A model generated the notes under the pieces. That model was not told where the DNA came from. It ran no database searches and saw nothing but the letters and a program-made list of their open reading frames with translations. From contig NZ_JADKSG010000001.1 in assembly GCF_015350805.1 (NCBI RefSeq), positions 868,001 through 932,000 of the forward strand: a stretch of 64,000 nucleotides of DNA, read 5' to 3'. The translations under genes and the position numbers were made by a program. This document shows, in pieces, positions 55,790-64,000 of this stretch. The DNA comes from Herbiconiux sp. VKM Ac-1786. Its GTDB lineage: Bacteria > Actinomycetota > Actinomycetes > Actinomycetales > Microbacteriaceae. Each line of letters begins with the position of its first letter. Position 1 is the stretch's first letter.

Positions 55790-56361
55790 GGAAGGGACAA
55801 CGCGGGCGGGCGGCGGAGCCTTCCCGACCGGCCGCCCGGCGCGGTATCCGATCGCTGCGGGATACCGGAGCCGAATCGGCAGAAGTCGTTCAGCACAGAG
55901 CTGCGGACACTAGTGGTCATGTCGACAATTCCCCTGAGTCGCCAGCGGTAGTGAGTTCGGGCGCTGCCGGGCAGCTGACCCTAGCCACCGGTCTGACGTT
56001 CGAGTCGGGACTGGGCGCTCAAGACCTACCAAACGCGGAGTGATTGTTCTGACGGGCGAGGTCACTACATTTCGCCGACCTGTCATCCACTTGACATAAG
56101 GAACATTATCGGTCTCGAATGATCGTGCCTGAACGGCATGTCTCAGGGTCCGCGTATCGTGACTCATGTCAAGGCAGACGGAACGAAACCTAAAGCCGCG
56201 TCATGGCCGGCTGGCGGTATCCATTCGTCTCAGTGAGAGGTGGGCAATTCGTCTCGTCAGAGCGCCTCACTGGGCTCACCATCGACTTGACAGGCAACAA
56301 ATTGTGTCGTCTACTGGATACCGTTAACGGTAATCGGACAACGAGTGGAAGGGACGACAAC
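55790..56361. other. gene-free regulatory region, AT-richer than its surroundings
   Basis: No convincing gene is seen in these 572 bases; short open frames lack ribosome binding sites. It holds four copies of CGGTATCC (two per strand: 55842, 55860, 56215, 56316), a possible weak promoter TTGACA-N18-TCGAAT (56091-56120), and the GntR promoter near its right end. Its base composition appears lower in GC than the flanking genes, which suggests an acquisition boundary. Confidence 0.6.
56287..56332 (+). promoter_or_regulatory. promoter and operator of the rhamnoside-cluster GntR gene
   Basis: TTGACA (56287-56292, perfect) and TCTACT (56310-56315, 4/6) are 17 bp apart. Directly after the -10 the 14-bp perfect palindrome TACCGTTAACGGTA (56319-56332) covers the expected transcription start, an arrangement that suits autorepression. 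A GGATACCG copy overlaps its left half. Confidence 0.65.
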
Positions 56362-57054
56362 ATGATCACAACGCTTCTTCCCGTCCGACAGCAATCGCTT
56401 GGGTCTCAGGTGAGTTCGGTGCTACGCGATCTCATCATTCGTAGAGAACTCGCTCCAGGTACCCACCTAGTCGAAGACGCTCTAGCAGCGGAATACGATG
56501 TGAGTCGCGGCCCAATCCGTGACGCCCTCCGCCAGCTCGAGAGCGAGGGATTGGTCGAATCCCGCCGCCGTGGAATCTTCGTCGTCGGCATTGAGCTTCG
56601 AGATATTGAAGACCTCTATTCACTGCGCGAGGCGATTGAAGAACTTGCGTTGCGTCTTGCCATGGAACGCGCGACACCGGACCAGTGGGTCGAAGGTCGT
56701 CGTCTGGTAGACGCCATGCGCGCTGCCGCAGACCGGCAGGACGAGCAGGAGTTTGCGCGGGCCGACGTGGACTTTCACGCGCTGCTCTACCGACTCAGCG
56801 GACACCGTCGCCTCGTCGATGTCTGGGGACAGTACGAACCCATTCTGACGAGTCTGCTTCAGGTGACGGTCGCCGAAGACGTCGACCTCCACCCGTCTGC
56901 CGAGGATCACCAGCGTCTCCTTGACATTGTCGCAACCGGCGATCAGGACGCAGCTGTGCGCGCCATCCGTGAGCACCTGGAGGGTGCAAAGCACCGAATG
57001 ATCCATGCTTACAGCGCATCAGTCGGCGAACTTCAAGCAGAAACCGCCAGCTGA
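56362..57054 (+). CDS. GntR-family regulator (FCD type)
   Basis: The 230-residue protein has a GntR winged helix (about 12-76; EDALAAEYDVSRGPIRDALR is the DNA-reading part) and an FCD sensor domain (about 82-215). GGAAGGGA lies 8 nt before the ATG. Its codon use is more AT-rich than that of the surrounding genes (att, gtt, gaa). It heads the rhamnoside cluster and probably senses a sugar acid or related intermediate of it. The palindrome at 56319 is its likely site. Confidence 0.9.
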   Translation: MITTLLPVRQQSLGSQVSSVLRDLIIRRELAPGTHLVEDALAAEYDVSRGPIRDALRQLESEGLVESRRRGIFVVGIELRDIEDLYSLREAIEELALRLAMERATPDQWVEGRRLVDAMRAAADRQDEQEFARADVDFHALLYRLSGHRRLVDVWGQYEPILTSLLQVTVAEDVDLHPSAEDHQRLLDIVATGDQDAAVRAIREHLEGAKHRMIHAYSASVGELQAETAS

Positions 57055-57143
57055 GCCGACATTAACCGAGCCCCGAAATAAGAGCTTCGGCACTCATCTC
57101 AGCGCGCCCACCGCGCAAATTGATCTCAATGAGGAGTCTCCCC

Positions 57144-58118
57144 ATGACCACTGTCGTCGACAGCACCGTGAACCCCCTGGCGGGTTACGAAGACGAGGAA
57201 CGCGGCCTCGAGCCGGCCGGCAGAGGCAACGGCAAGCGCCCCCGCGGCGGCCAGCGCTTCTCGCGCCAGCTGCTCTGGTTCGCCCTACCTGCCCTCGTGT
57301 TCTACGTCTTCGTGGTGGTGGTGCCCACCCTCCGCGGTGGTCTGCTGGCCTTCACGAACTGGGACGGCCTCTCCCAGGCCTACGAGTTCATCGGCATCGA
57401 CAACTTCGTGCGGGTGTTCACCGAGCCTGCCGCCCTGCAGGCCCTCGGCACCACGCTCATAATCGCCGCCGCGATCACCGTGTTCCAGAACCTGATCGGG
57501 CTGCTGCTGGCACTGGGGGTGAACAGCCGCATCAAGTCGCGCAACGTGCTGCGGGTGGTGTTCTTCGCCCCGGTGGTCATCACTCCGGTCGTGGTCGCCT
57601 ACCTATGGAAGTTCATGCTCACCCCCGAGGGCGCCGTGAACAGCGCGCTCGGCGGTCTCGGGCTCGGCTCCCTGCAGCAGGACTGGCTCGGCAACCCCAC
57701 GCTCGCTCTGGTGTCGGTGATCTTCGTGGCCGTCTGGCAGAACGCCGGGTTCTCGATGGTGATCTTCCTGGCCGGGCTGCAGTCCATCCCGCAGGAGCTG
57801 ATGGAGGCCGCCGAGGTCGACGGCGCCGGTGCCTGGCGCCGCTTCCGGAGCGTGGTGTGGCCGCTGCTCGCCCCGGCCACCACCATCAACCTCATGCTCA
57901 CGGTGATCGCGGGCCTCAAGATGTTCTCCGAGGTCTTCGTGCTCACCGGAGGCGGGCCGGGAACCGCCACTCAGACCCTCTCCACCCTCATCTACAAGAG
58001 CGCGTTCCAGTTCAACGAGTTCGCCTACAGCATCGCGCTGGCGCTCGTGCTGGCCGTGATCGTGGCCGTGATCTCCGGTGCGCAGTACCGGCTCGCCAAC
58101 CGGAAGGACCAGTTCTGA
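57144..58118 (+). CDS. carbohydrate ABC transporter permease (MalF/UgpA type)
   Basis: This 324-residue permease has a hydrophilic, Gly/Arg-rich N-terminal tail (about 1-42), six membrane segments and the EAA loop ELMEAAEVDGAGAWRRFRSV near 215. GAGGAG is 7 nt before the ATG at 57144. It overlaps the next permease gene by one base (TGATG). With no ATPase gene in the cluster, a general MsiK-like ATPase is needed. Confidence 0.93.
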   Translation: MTTVVDSTVNPLAGYEDEERGLEPAGRGNGKRPRGGQRFSRQLLWFALPALVFYVFVVVVPTLRGGLLAFTNWDGLSQAYEFIGIDNFVRVFTEPAALQALGTTLIIAAAITVFQNLIGLLLALGVNSRIKSRNVLRVVFFAPVVITPVVVAYLWKFMLTPEGAVNSALGGLGLGSLQQDWLGNPTLALVSVIFVAVWQNAGFSMVIFLAGLQSIPQELMEAAEVDGAGAWRRFRSVVWPLLAPATTINLMLTVIAGLKMFSEVFVLTGGGPGTATQTLSTLIYKSAFQFNEFAYSIALALVLAVIVAVISGAQYRLANRKDQF

Positions 58119-58939
58119 TGGGCCGCTACACGGTCAAGACCCTCGGCCTCGAGGTGGTGATGTACCTCGCGGCGATCGTGTTCATCTTCCCCGTCTACAT
58201 CCTGCTGAACCTCTCCTTCCGGCCCAGCAACGACCAGGCCTCGCCCGTGGTGCCGCTCACCAGCCCCACCATCGACAACTACGTCAACGCCTGGAACGAG
58301 GCCGGCCTCGCGCAGGCCCTGCTAAACAGCGCCATCATCACGATAGTCAGCGTGACGCTCACGGTTGTGATCTCCTCGCTCGCCGCCTACCCGCTTGCCC
58401 GCGTCACCTCGAGGCTGTCGACGGGCGTCTTCTGGCTCATCCTCGCCGGGCTCCTCATCCCGTTCCAGGTCGCGCTCATCCCGCTCTACCAGACCATCCG
58501 CGACCTCGGACTGCTCGGCAGCATCTGGTCGCTGGTGATCTTCTACGCCGGGCTGCAGGTTCCGTTCTCGGTGTTCCTCTACACCGGGTTCTTGCGCACC
58601 CTGCCGCGCGACTATGAGGAGGCCGCCTCCCTCGACGGCGCCGGGCAGCTGCGCACCTTCGTGAGCGTGGTCTTCCCGTTGCTGCGACCGATCACCGGCA
58701 CCGTCGTCATCCTTAACGCCATCGCGGTGTGGAACGACTTCCTGGTTCCCCTGCTCTATCTCAGCGGCACCACCCAGCAGACCATCACGGTGGCCCTCTA
58801 CAGCTTCGTGGGCCAGTACGTGTCGAACTGGCCGATCGTGTTCGCCGGGCTCGTAATCAGCATCATCCCGGTGCTGCTGGTCTACTTCCTGCTGCAGAAG
58901 CACATCATCCAGGGCTTCGCGGGCGGACTGAAAGGCTAG
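58118..58939 (+). CDS. carbohydrate ABC transporter permease (MalG type)
   Basis: This 273-residue permease has six membrane segments and the EAA loop RDYEEAASLDGAGQLRTFVS. The end IIQGFAGGLKG is typical of MalG-like proteins. The ATG at 58118 overlaps the previous stop. It forms the importer with the preceding permease and the lipoprotein at 61707. The cargo is probably a rhamnose-containing glycoside, inferred from the next gene. Confidence 0.93.
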   Translation: MGRYTVKTLGLEVVMYLAAIVFIFPVYILLNLSFRPSNDQASPVVPLTSPTIDNYVNAWNEAGLAQALLNSAIITIVSVTLTVVISSLAAYPLARVTSRLSTGVFWLILAGLLIPFQVALIPLYQTIRDLGLLGSIWSLVIFYAGLQVPFSVFLYTGFLRTLPRDYEEAASLDGAGQLRTFVSVVFPLLRPITGTVVILNAIAVWNDFLVPLLYLSGTTQQTITVALYSFVGQYVSNWPIVFAGLVISIIPVLLVYFLLQKHIIQGFAGGLKG

Positions 58940-58948
58940 GACGAACGG

Positions 58949-61648
58949 ATGCTCGAACCCTACGATCTCGAGACCGACCGCCAGACCGCCCCCAGTGGCA
59001 TCGTGTCACCGCCCTCCTTCAGCTGGCGGCTGCGCGGAACGGCTCGCGGCGATTCTCAAACCGCTTATCGCATCACGGTGAATGCCGAGCTCGGGCTTGG
59101 TAGCGCGTCCCTCGTCTGGGACTCCGGATGGCACGACTCCGCCTCCACCGCGGGCATCCCCTACACCGGTGCCCCGCTGATGTCGTCGACCGCCTACAGC
59201 TGGCGCCTCGAACTCCGCGGCGCCCGAGGCGAGACCCCGACTACCGCGGCCAGGTTCGAGACTGCGGTTGTGCATCCCGACGAATGGCGCGCCCACTGGA
59301 TCGCCCGCAACCCGATCTACACCCAGATCGCCCCCGTGCCGCAGGACACCGACATCAGCTACACCGTTAACAAGCTCAAGCCGGTGCGCCGCTTCGCCAA
59401 GCACTTCACCCTCGACGCCGTGCCCCGCCGGGCCGTGGTGCACTCCTCGGCCAAGGGGATCTACCGGCTGTACGTGAACGGGCACCGGGTGGGCCGCGAC
59501 GAGCTGGTGCCGGGCTGGACCGAGTACCGCGAGCGGATCGCCTATCAGAGCCACGATGTCACCGCGCTGCTGGTGGAGGGCGAGAACTCCATCGCGGCTC
59601 TGCTCGGCGACGGCTGGTGGTGCGGCTTCATTGGCACCGACCGCCGGCACCACGCCCAGCACTACGGCGACGAGCCCGCGTTCCTGGCCCAGCTCGAACT
59701 CGGTGCCGCCGATGGCGGCCGCACAGTGGTGGCCACCGACGAGACCTGGCGTGAGAGCGCCAGCGAGATCCTCTACGCCGACCTGCTCATGGGCCAGTAC
59801 GAAGACGCCCGGCAGCGCGTCGACGACTGGCACCTCACGAGCCACCCGATCGGGGAGTGGTCGAGCGCTGTGGTGGTCGACTCCGGCCACTCCCTTCTGG
59901 TGCCCGAGAGCGACCCGGCGGTGCGGGCGATCGAGGCACTCCCGGCGCGGAGCGTGACCACGCGCATCCCGGGCCACCACGTGGTCGACTTCGGCCAGAA
60001 CCTGGTGGGACACGTGGCACTCACCCTGCGCGGCGTGCCAGCCGGCACCCGTGTGCAGCTCGACCACGCCGAGGTGCTGAAGGACGACGGCTCGCTCTAC
60101 ACCGAGAACCTCCGCACCGTCGAGGCCACCGACGTCTACGTCACCCGCGGCGACGAGGTCGAGGTGTTCGAGCCGCGCTTCACCCTGCACGGCTTCCGCT
60201 TCGCCGAGATCTCCGGGCTCGAGGCGGCTCCGGATGCGGCCGACATCGAGGCGGTCGTCATCCACAACGACTTCGCCCCGGCCGGCGAACTGGAGACCGA
60301 CGACGGCGCGCTCAACCAGCTGGTGTCGAACATCCGCTGGGGCCTGCGGGACAACTTCGTGGCCGTGCCCACCGACTGCCCGCAGCGCGACGAGCGGCTG
60401 GGCTGGACGGCAGATGCGCAAGTGTTCACCCCGACGGCGCTGTACGAGGCGCAGCTGCTGCCGTTCCTTCGGCGCTGGCTGCGCGATCTGCGCAGCGCCC
60501 AGTCGGCCGAGGGCGCCTTTCCCGACACGGCACCGCACATGGTGCACAAGCGGGAGGGCGCGCCGGCCTGGGGCGACGGCGGGGTCACCATCCCGTGGGC
60601 GCTCTACACCGCCACCGGATCGGAGGAGGTACTGCGCGAGTCCATCGACTCGATGGTGGCGTGGGTGCGCTACCTGCACCTGCACAACCCCGGGCTGCTC
60701 TGGGTGAACCGGCGCGGCAACGACTACGGCGACTGGCTCTCAGTGGGCGAGCAGACCTCGAAGGACGTGCTGGCCACCGCCTACTTCGCCCGCAGCACCG
60801 AGCTCACCGCCCGGGCGCTGCGCGTGCTCGGCCGCAACAGCGAGGCGGCGGAATTCGAGGAGCTGCTCGCGGGCATTCGCTCGGCCTTCCTGGAGGCCTA
60901 CGTCACCGACGACGGCCTGGTGGAAGGTGACACCCAGACCGGCTACCTGCTCGCCCTGGGCTTCGACCTGGTGCCGGCCGAGTGGCGCGACGCCGTGGCC
61001 GCACACCTGGTGCGGGCGGTCGAGCGGCGCGGTCCGGCCCTCACCACCGGCTTCATCGGGGTGGCCCTGCTGCTGCCCGTGCTCACCTCGATCGGCCGCT
61101 CCGACCTGGCGTTCTCGCTGCTGCACCGCGACGAGTACCCGTCCTGGCTGTACTCGGTCAAGAACGGTGCCACCACCATCTGGGAGCGCTGGGACGGCTG
61201 GACAAGCGAGCACGGCTTCCAGTCGGCGCGCATGAACAGCTTCAACCACTACTCCTTCGGCTCGGTGGGCGAGTGGCTCTACCGCTCGCTCGCCGGCATC
61301 GGCCAGACCGATCGCAGCGTCGCCTTCGGCGAGCTGGAGATCGCACCGCAGTTCGACCCGTCGCTCACCCGGGTGCGGGCCGCCCACGAGTCGCCGCGTG
61401 GCCGCATCGAGGCTTCCTGGCACCGATCGGAGGGCCGGGTCGAGTTCGCGCTCACCGTGCCGCCCGGATCGACCGCCCACGTGGCGCTGCCCGCCCGGGC
61501 CGCGTCGCAGATCGAGGAAGGAGGCGCAGCCGCAGTGGATGCCGAGGGCATAGCCCTCGAAACGGAGACCGACCAGGTCGTCCGATTCACCGTGGAGTCC
61601 GGAAGCTACCACTTCCGGCTTCCCGACCCGGCGCTCGTCGCCGTCTGA
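58949..61648 (+). CDS. alpha-L-rhamnosidase, GH78
   Basis: The 899-residue enzyme belongs to glycoside hydrolase family 78 and releases terminal L-rhamnose from glycosides. N-terminal beta domains (about 1-330, with KGIYRLYVNGHRVGRDELVP) precede the (alpha/alpha)6 barrel, which starts near 350-360. The signature DCPQRDERLGWTADAQ begins at D476 and holds the catalytic acid region; GDWLSVGEQTSKDV and TTIWERWDGWTSEHGFQSAR follow. No signal peptide is present, so it should act in the cytoplasm on imported substrate. It starts 9 bp after the permease gene. Confidence 0.93.
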   Translation: MLEPYDLETDRQTAPSGIVSPPSFSWRLRGTARGDSQTAYRITVNAELGLGSASLVWDSGWHDSASTAGIPYTGAPLMSSTAYSWRLELRGARGETPTTAARFETAVVHPDEWRAHWIARNPIYTQIAPVPQDTDISYTVNKLKPVRRFAKHFTLDAVPRRAVVHSSAKGIYRLYVNGHRVGRDELVPGWTEYRERIAYQSHDVTALLVEGENSIAALLGDGWWCGFIGTDRRHHAQHYGDEPAFLAQLELGAADGGRTVVATDETWRESASEILYADLLMGQYEDARQRVDDWHLTSHPIGEWSSAVVVDSGHSLLVPESDPAVRAIEALPARSVTTRIPGHHVVDFGQNLVGHVALTLRGVPAGTRVQLDHAEVLKDDGSLYTENLRTVEATDVYVTRGDEVEVFEPRFTLHGFRFAEISGLEAAPDAADIEAVVIHNDFAPAGELETDDGALNQLVSNIRWGLRDNFVAVPTDCPQRDERLGWTADAQVFTPTALYEAQLLPFLRRWLRDLRSAQSAEGAFPDTAPHMVHKREGAPAWGDGGVTIPWALYTATGSEEVLRESIDSMVAWVRYLHLHNPGLLWVNRRGNDYGDWLSVGEQTSKDVLATAYFARSTELTARALRVLGRNSEAAEFEELLAGIRSAFLEAYVTDDGLVEGDTQTGYLLALGFDLVPAEWRDAVAAHLVRAVERRGPALTTGFIGVALLLPVLTSIGRSDLAFSLLHRDEYPSWLYSVKNGATTIWERWDGWTSEHGFQSARMNSFNHYSFGSVGEWLYRSLAGIGQTDRSVAFGELEIAPQFDPSLTRVRAAHESPRGRIEASWHRSEGRVEFALTVPPGSTAHVALPARAASQIEEGGAAAVDAEGIALETETDQVVRFTVESGSYHFRLPDPALVAV

Positions 61649-61706
61649 AGCACCAGCATCACATCACGGGGCGACCACGCCCCCTTCCCAAGGAGTGTAC
61701 AAAACA

Positions 61707-62975
61707 ATGACGTTCAAGAAGACGATCGCCGTCGCCGGCCTCGCCGTCACGGCACTCGCTCTCGCCGGCTGCGCCGGCGGGGGCTCCGACACCGCATCGG
61801 GCGGAGACCCGAACACGCTCACCATCGCCACCACCTCCAGCAACCAGACCGCGATGGACGCCGTGATCGCGGCGTACAAGGAGGCTAACCCCGAGCTCGA
61901 CGTGACGGTCAACTACGCCGACACCGAGCAGTACCAGACGACGCTACGCACCCAGCTCTCCTCGGGCACCGCGCCGGACGTGTTCACGGCGTGGGCGGGA
62001 TCCGGGAACCCCGGGGCGATCGACATCCTGCAGGCCGCCGGCTACCTCGCCGACCTCAGCGACAGCCCCTGGGTCGACCAGGTGCAGCCCGACGTCGCCG
62101 ACTCGCTCAAGATCGACGGAAAGACCTACGGCCTGCCCTCGAAGCTCGATGCCGTGGGCGCCATCTACAACCAGGGCACCCTCGACGGCCTCGGCCTCAT
62201 CGCCCCGACCACCTGGGATGAGCTGCTCACGTTCTGCGGCGACGTGAAGGATGCGGGCAAGGTCGCCTTCTCTCTCGGCGCGCAGACCCCGTGGGTGACC
62301 CAGCTGATCGACTACGCCCTGGTGGCCAACACTGTCTACGCCGACGACCCCGAGTTCGACCAGGAGCTCGCCGCAGGCGACGCCACCTTCGTGGGCTCGG
62401 GCTGGGAGGACGCGATGAACCAGTACCTCGAGATGAACGAGGCCGGCTGCTTCAACGAGAACGTGCTCGGCACCGACGTCAACGCCAGCTACGCCGCACT
62501 GAACAACGGCGACGCCGTGGCCGTGGTGCAGGTGCTGGCATCCTTCCCGCAGATCCAGTCCACCGCCGCGGAGGGAACCGAGTACGGCTTCTTCGCCCTG
62601 CCGGCGAACGACACCGGCACCACCCGCATCCCCACCGGCATCGGAGTGAGCTACGCGCTCAACGCGAAGGCCAAGAACACGGATGCGGGCCAGGCCTTCA
62701 TCGATTGGCTGGGCACCCCCGAGGCCATCACCACCTGGTTCGAGGCGTCGCCCGGCATCCCGGCCATCCCCACCGAGGGGGTCGTGACCAACCCGGTGAT
62801 CTCGGGAGCGGAGGCCATCATCGCGGCCGGCGACACCGCTCCCTTCCCCGACCAGAGCTGGCCGAGCGCGAAGGTGCAGGATGCGCACCTCACCGGCGTG
62901 CAGGAGCTGTTCTCCGGCCAGAAGAAGGTGGAGGACGTGCTGGCGGGGCTCGACGCCGCCTACGGCAGCAACTAG
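61707..62975 (+). CDS. extracellular solute-binding lipoprotein of the rhamnoside cluster
   Basis: This 422-residue protein has a lipoprotein signal with lipobox LAGC (Cys about 21) and a family 1 sugar-binding fold (TLTIATTSSNQTAMDAVIAA, then LSSGTAPDVFTAWAGSGNPG). AAGGAG is 11 nt before the ATG at 61707. It is placed after the rhamnosidase, unusual but seen in other clusters, and it should present the glycoside to the permeases at 57144 and 58118. A strong hairpin follows it, so the aldolase gene may be expressed at a lower level. Confidence 0.92.
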   Translation: MTFKKTIAVAGLAVTALALAGCAGGGSDTASGGDPNTLTIATTSSNQTAMDAVIAAYKEANPELDVTVNYADTEQYQTTLRTQLSSGTAPDVFTAWAGSGNPGAIDILQAAGYLADLSDSPWVDQVQPDVADSLKIDGKTYGLPSKLDAVGAIYNQGTLDGLGLIAPTTWDELLTFCGDVKDAGKVAFSLGAQTPWVTQLIDYALVANTVYADDPEFDQELAAGDATFVGSGWEDAMNQYLEMNEAGCFNENVLGTDVNASYAALNNGDAVAVVQVLASFPQIQSTAAEGTEYGFFALPANDTGTTRIPTGIGVSYALNAKAKNTDAGQAFIDWLGTPEAITTWFEASPGIPAIPTEGVVTNPVISGAEAIIAAGDTAPFPDQSWPSAKVQDAHLTGVQELFSGQKKVEDVLAGLDAAYGSN

Positions 62976-62983
62976 TCGCCGCC

Positions 62984-63013
62984 GGTGCGGCCCCGCTTCG
63001 GCGGGGCCGCACC
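62984..63013 (+). terminator. 13-bp stem with TTCG tetraloop
   Basis: GGTGCGGCCCCGC and its exact complement are closed by a TTCG loop, a very stable hairpin 9 nt after the binding-protein stop. There is no U-tract, so it may be an attenuator or RNA stabiliser between two genes of the cluster rather than a full terminator. Confidence 0.75.
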
Positions 63014-63069
63014 CCATCCGTTCGACCCTCCTTACCGGCCCCCTTTCAATGGAAGAGACCACCACCGCC

Positions 63070-63957
63070 ATGCCTTCACCCGCTGTCGCCCCCGAGATCC
63101 TCACCGCCGTGCCCGTCGCGTTCCGCGCCGACGGCAGCCTGAACGAGGAGGGCTCGCGCGAGATCCTCCAGGCCGTCGCCCGCTCGGGTGTGCAGGGTGC
63201 CCTGGTGCTCGGCACCACCGGGGAGTTCCCCGCGCTGTCCGAGCGCGAGCGGGGCATCCTCACCGAGATCGCGCTCGAGGAGCTGAGCGAACTGCGCGCC
63301 GTGGTGCACGTCGGTGCTGCCAGCCAGTACGAGGTCTCGCGCCTGATCGAGCAGGCACGAGCCGCCGGAGCCCGCGAGATCGCCATCCTCACGCCCTACT
63401 ACCTGCCCACCACGCCCTCCGCCATCCTCGAGTTCTACCGCACGCTCGCCGACCAGAGCGACGGACTCGACGCCTACGTCTACCTCTTCCGCGACCGCAC
63501 CAGCAACGACGTGAGCGAGGAACTGCTCGCGCAGATCGCCGAGCTTCCCAACATCGTCGGCGTAAAGCTGAGCGGGGAGTCGCTCGAGCAGGTGGCCCGC
63601 TTTCGCGCCGCCGTGCCGGCCGACTTCCTCATCTACACCGGCGGCGACCGCGACCTGGCCCGGGCTCACGACTTCGGGGCGCAGGGCGTCATCTCCGGGG
63701 TCGCCTCGGTGTTCGCCGGCCCGTTCGTGCGGCTGCGCGAGGCGCTCGTCTCCGGCAATTCGTCGCGCGTGGCCGAACTGCAGCACGAGGTCGACGCCGC
63801 CGTCGACCTCGTGCGCGGCGACCCGCTGCGCATGAAGGCCATCCTGCGACTTCAGGGGATCGACGCCGGGCACGCCCGGATGGCCCTCGACGAGCCCACC
63901 GACCGCGACCTAGCCGACTTCGCGGCCGCCATCCCCCGGTTCGCCGCACTCGTCTAG
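63070..63957 (+). CDS. dihydrodipicolinate synthase/KDG-aldolase-family protein
   Basis: This 295-residue protein is a class I aldolase-like TIM barrel. It has LGTTGEF (TTGE at 49-52, substrate carboxylate binding), the Tyr region VYLFRDRT (Y138) and the Schiff-base Lys K166 in VGVKLSGES. The LFRDRT replaces the NVPGRT of true DapA, so a role in sugar-acid cleavage (for example 2-keto-3-deoxy acids from L-rhamnose) is more likely than lysine synthesis. I chose the ATG at 63070, with GGAAGAG 12 nt upstream; an ATG at 63049 is possible. Confidence 0.85.
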   Translation: MPSPAVAPEILTAVPVAFRADGSLNEEGSREILQAVARSGVQGALVLGTTGEFPALSERERGILTEIALEELSELRAVVHVGAASQYEVSRLIEQARAAGAREIAILTPYYLPTTPSAILEFYRTLADQSDGLDAYVYLFRDRTSNDVSEELLAQIAELPNIVGVKLSGESLEQVARFRAAVPADFLIYTGGDRDLARAHDFGAQGVISGVASVFAGPFVRLREALVSGNSSRVAELQHEVDAAVDLVRGDPLRMKAILRLQGIDAGHARMALDEPTDRDLADFAAAIPRFAALV

Positions 63958-64000
63958 CGCCACCGACCGACCCACCCCACACCCCCACCACGTCGAGGAG

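Noticed and set aside
55910-56167. 85-residue minus-strand frame in the gene-free region
   Set aside because: It has no ribosome binding site or domain and overlaps repeats and a possible promoter.

Overview
The window is a high-GC (about 70% by eye) actinobacterial chromosome segment. SD-led and leaderless starts are mixed, GTG starts are common, and genes overlap by ATGA or GTGA. The gene content (2-methylcitrate cycle, DUF222/HNH protein, Asp23/Gls24 cluster, Tat-type leaders) fits Microbacteriaceae; genus cannot be decided from the sequence. No rRNA, CRISPR array, integrase or insertion sequence was seen. One tRNA, tRNA-Arg(ACG), is present.

Layout. 0-7 kb: truncated DUF4190 gene, aldose epimerase, MFS exporter, TMEM175-like channel, alpha/beta hydrolase, YchJ-like protein, acidic protein, DUF5701 protein and a ParDE toxin-antitoxin pair next to tRNA-Arg. 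7-13 kb: Snf2 ATPase, then alanine dehydrogenase divergent from an Lrp-type regulator. 13-19 kb: deaminase, CPA2 antiporter and a GntR-prpD-prpB-prpC propionate operon. 19-27 kb: zinc metallopeptidase, small proteins, a TPR protein, a flavin monooxygenase, HipBA, an acetyltransferase and a hydrolase. 27-31 kb: a sugar ABC importer without its ATPase, and a MarR/zinc-ribbon pair sharing 22 bp. 31-38 kb: kynureninase, CDF transporter, an internally deleted APC permease, L-serine dehydratase and two Tat-leader proteins. 39-43 kb: a seven-gene Asp23/Gls24 envelope operon. 43-50 kb: a MacAB-like exporter and an IdeR/DtxR-boxed iron-siderophore importer. 50-55 kb: MFS, hydrolase/TetR pair, DUF222-HNH gene, LLM monooxygenase. 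55.8-64 kb: a regulatory region that looks AT-richer, then GntR, two sugar permeases, a GH78 alpha-L-rhamnosidase, a solute-binding lipoprotein and a DapA-family aldolase. Bases 63958-64000 hold no visible gene but end in a GAGGAG that could be the RBS of the next one.

How the genes work together. Propionyl-CoA is handled by prpDBC under a GntR regulator whose two identical palindromes flank the promoter. Alanine catabolism appears to be switched by the divergent Lrp protein. The last cluster would import and cut rhamnosides and pass a keto-acid to the aldolase; both sugar importers must borrow an ATPase from elsewhere. The Asp23 operon pairs Asp23-like domains with membrane anchors and with two proteins built of 11-residue Ala-rich repeats, a combination worth testing. 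Many genes have a -10-like hexamer (NANNNT) 6-7 nt before the start codon and no Shine-Dalgarno sequence, so leaderless translation is widespread here, and this signal was used to choose several starts.
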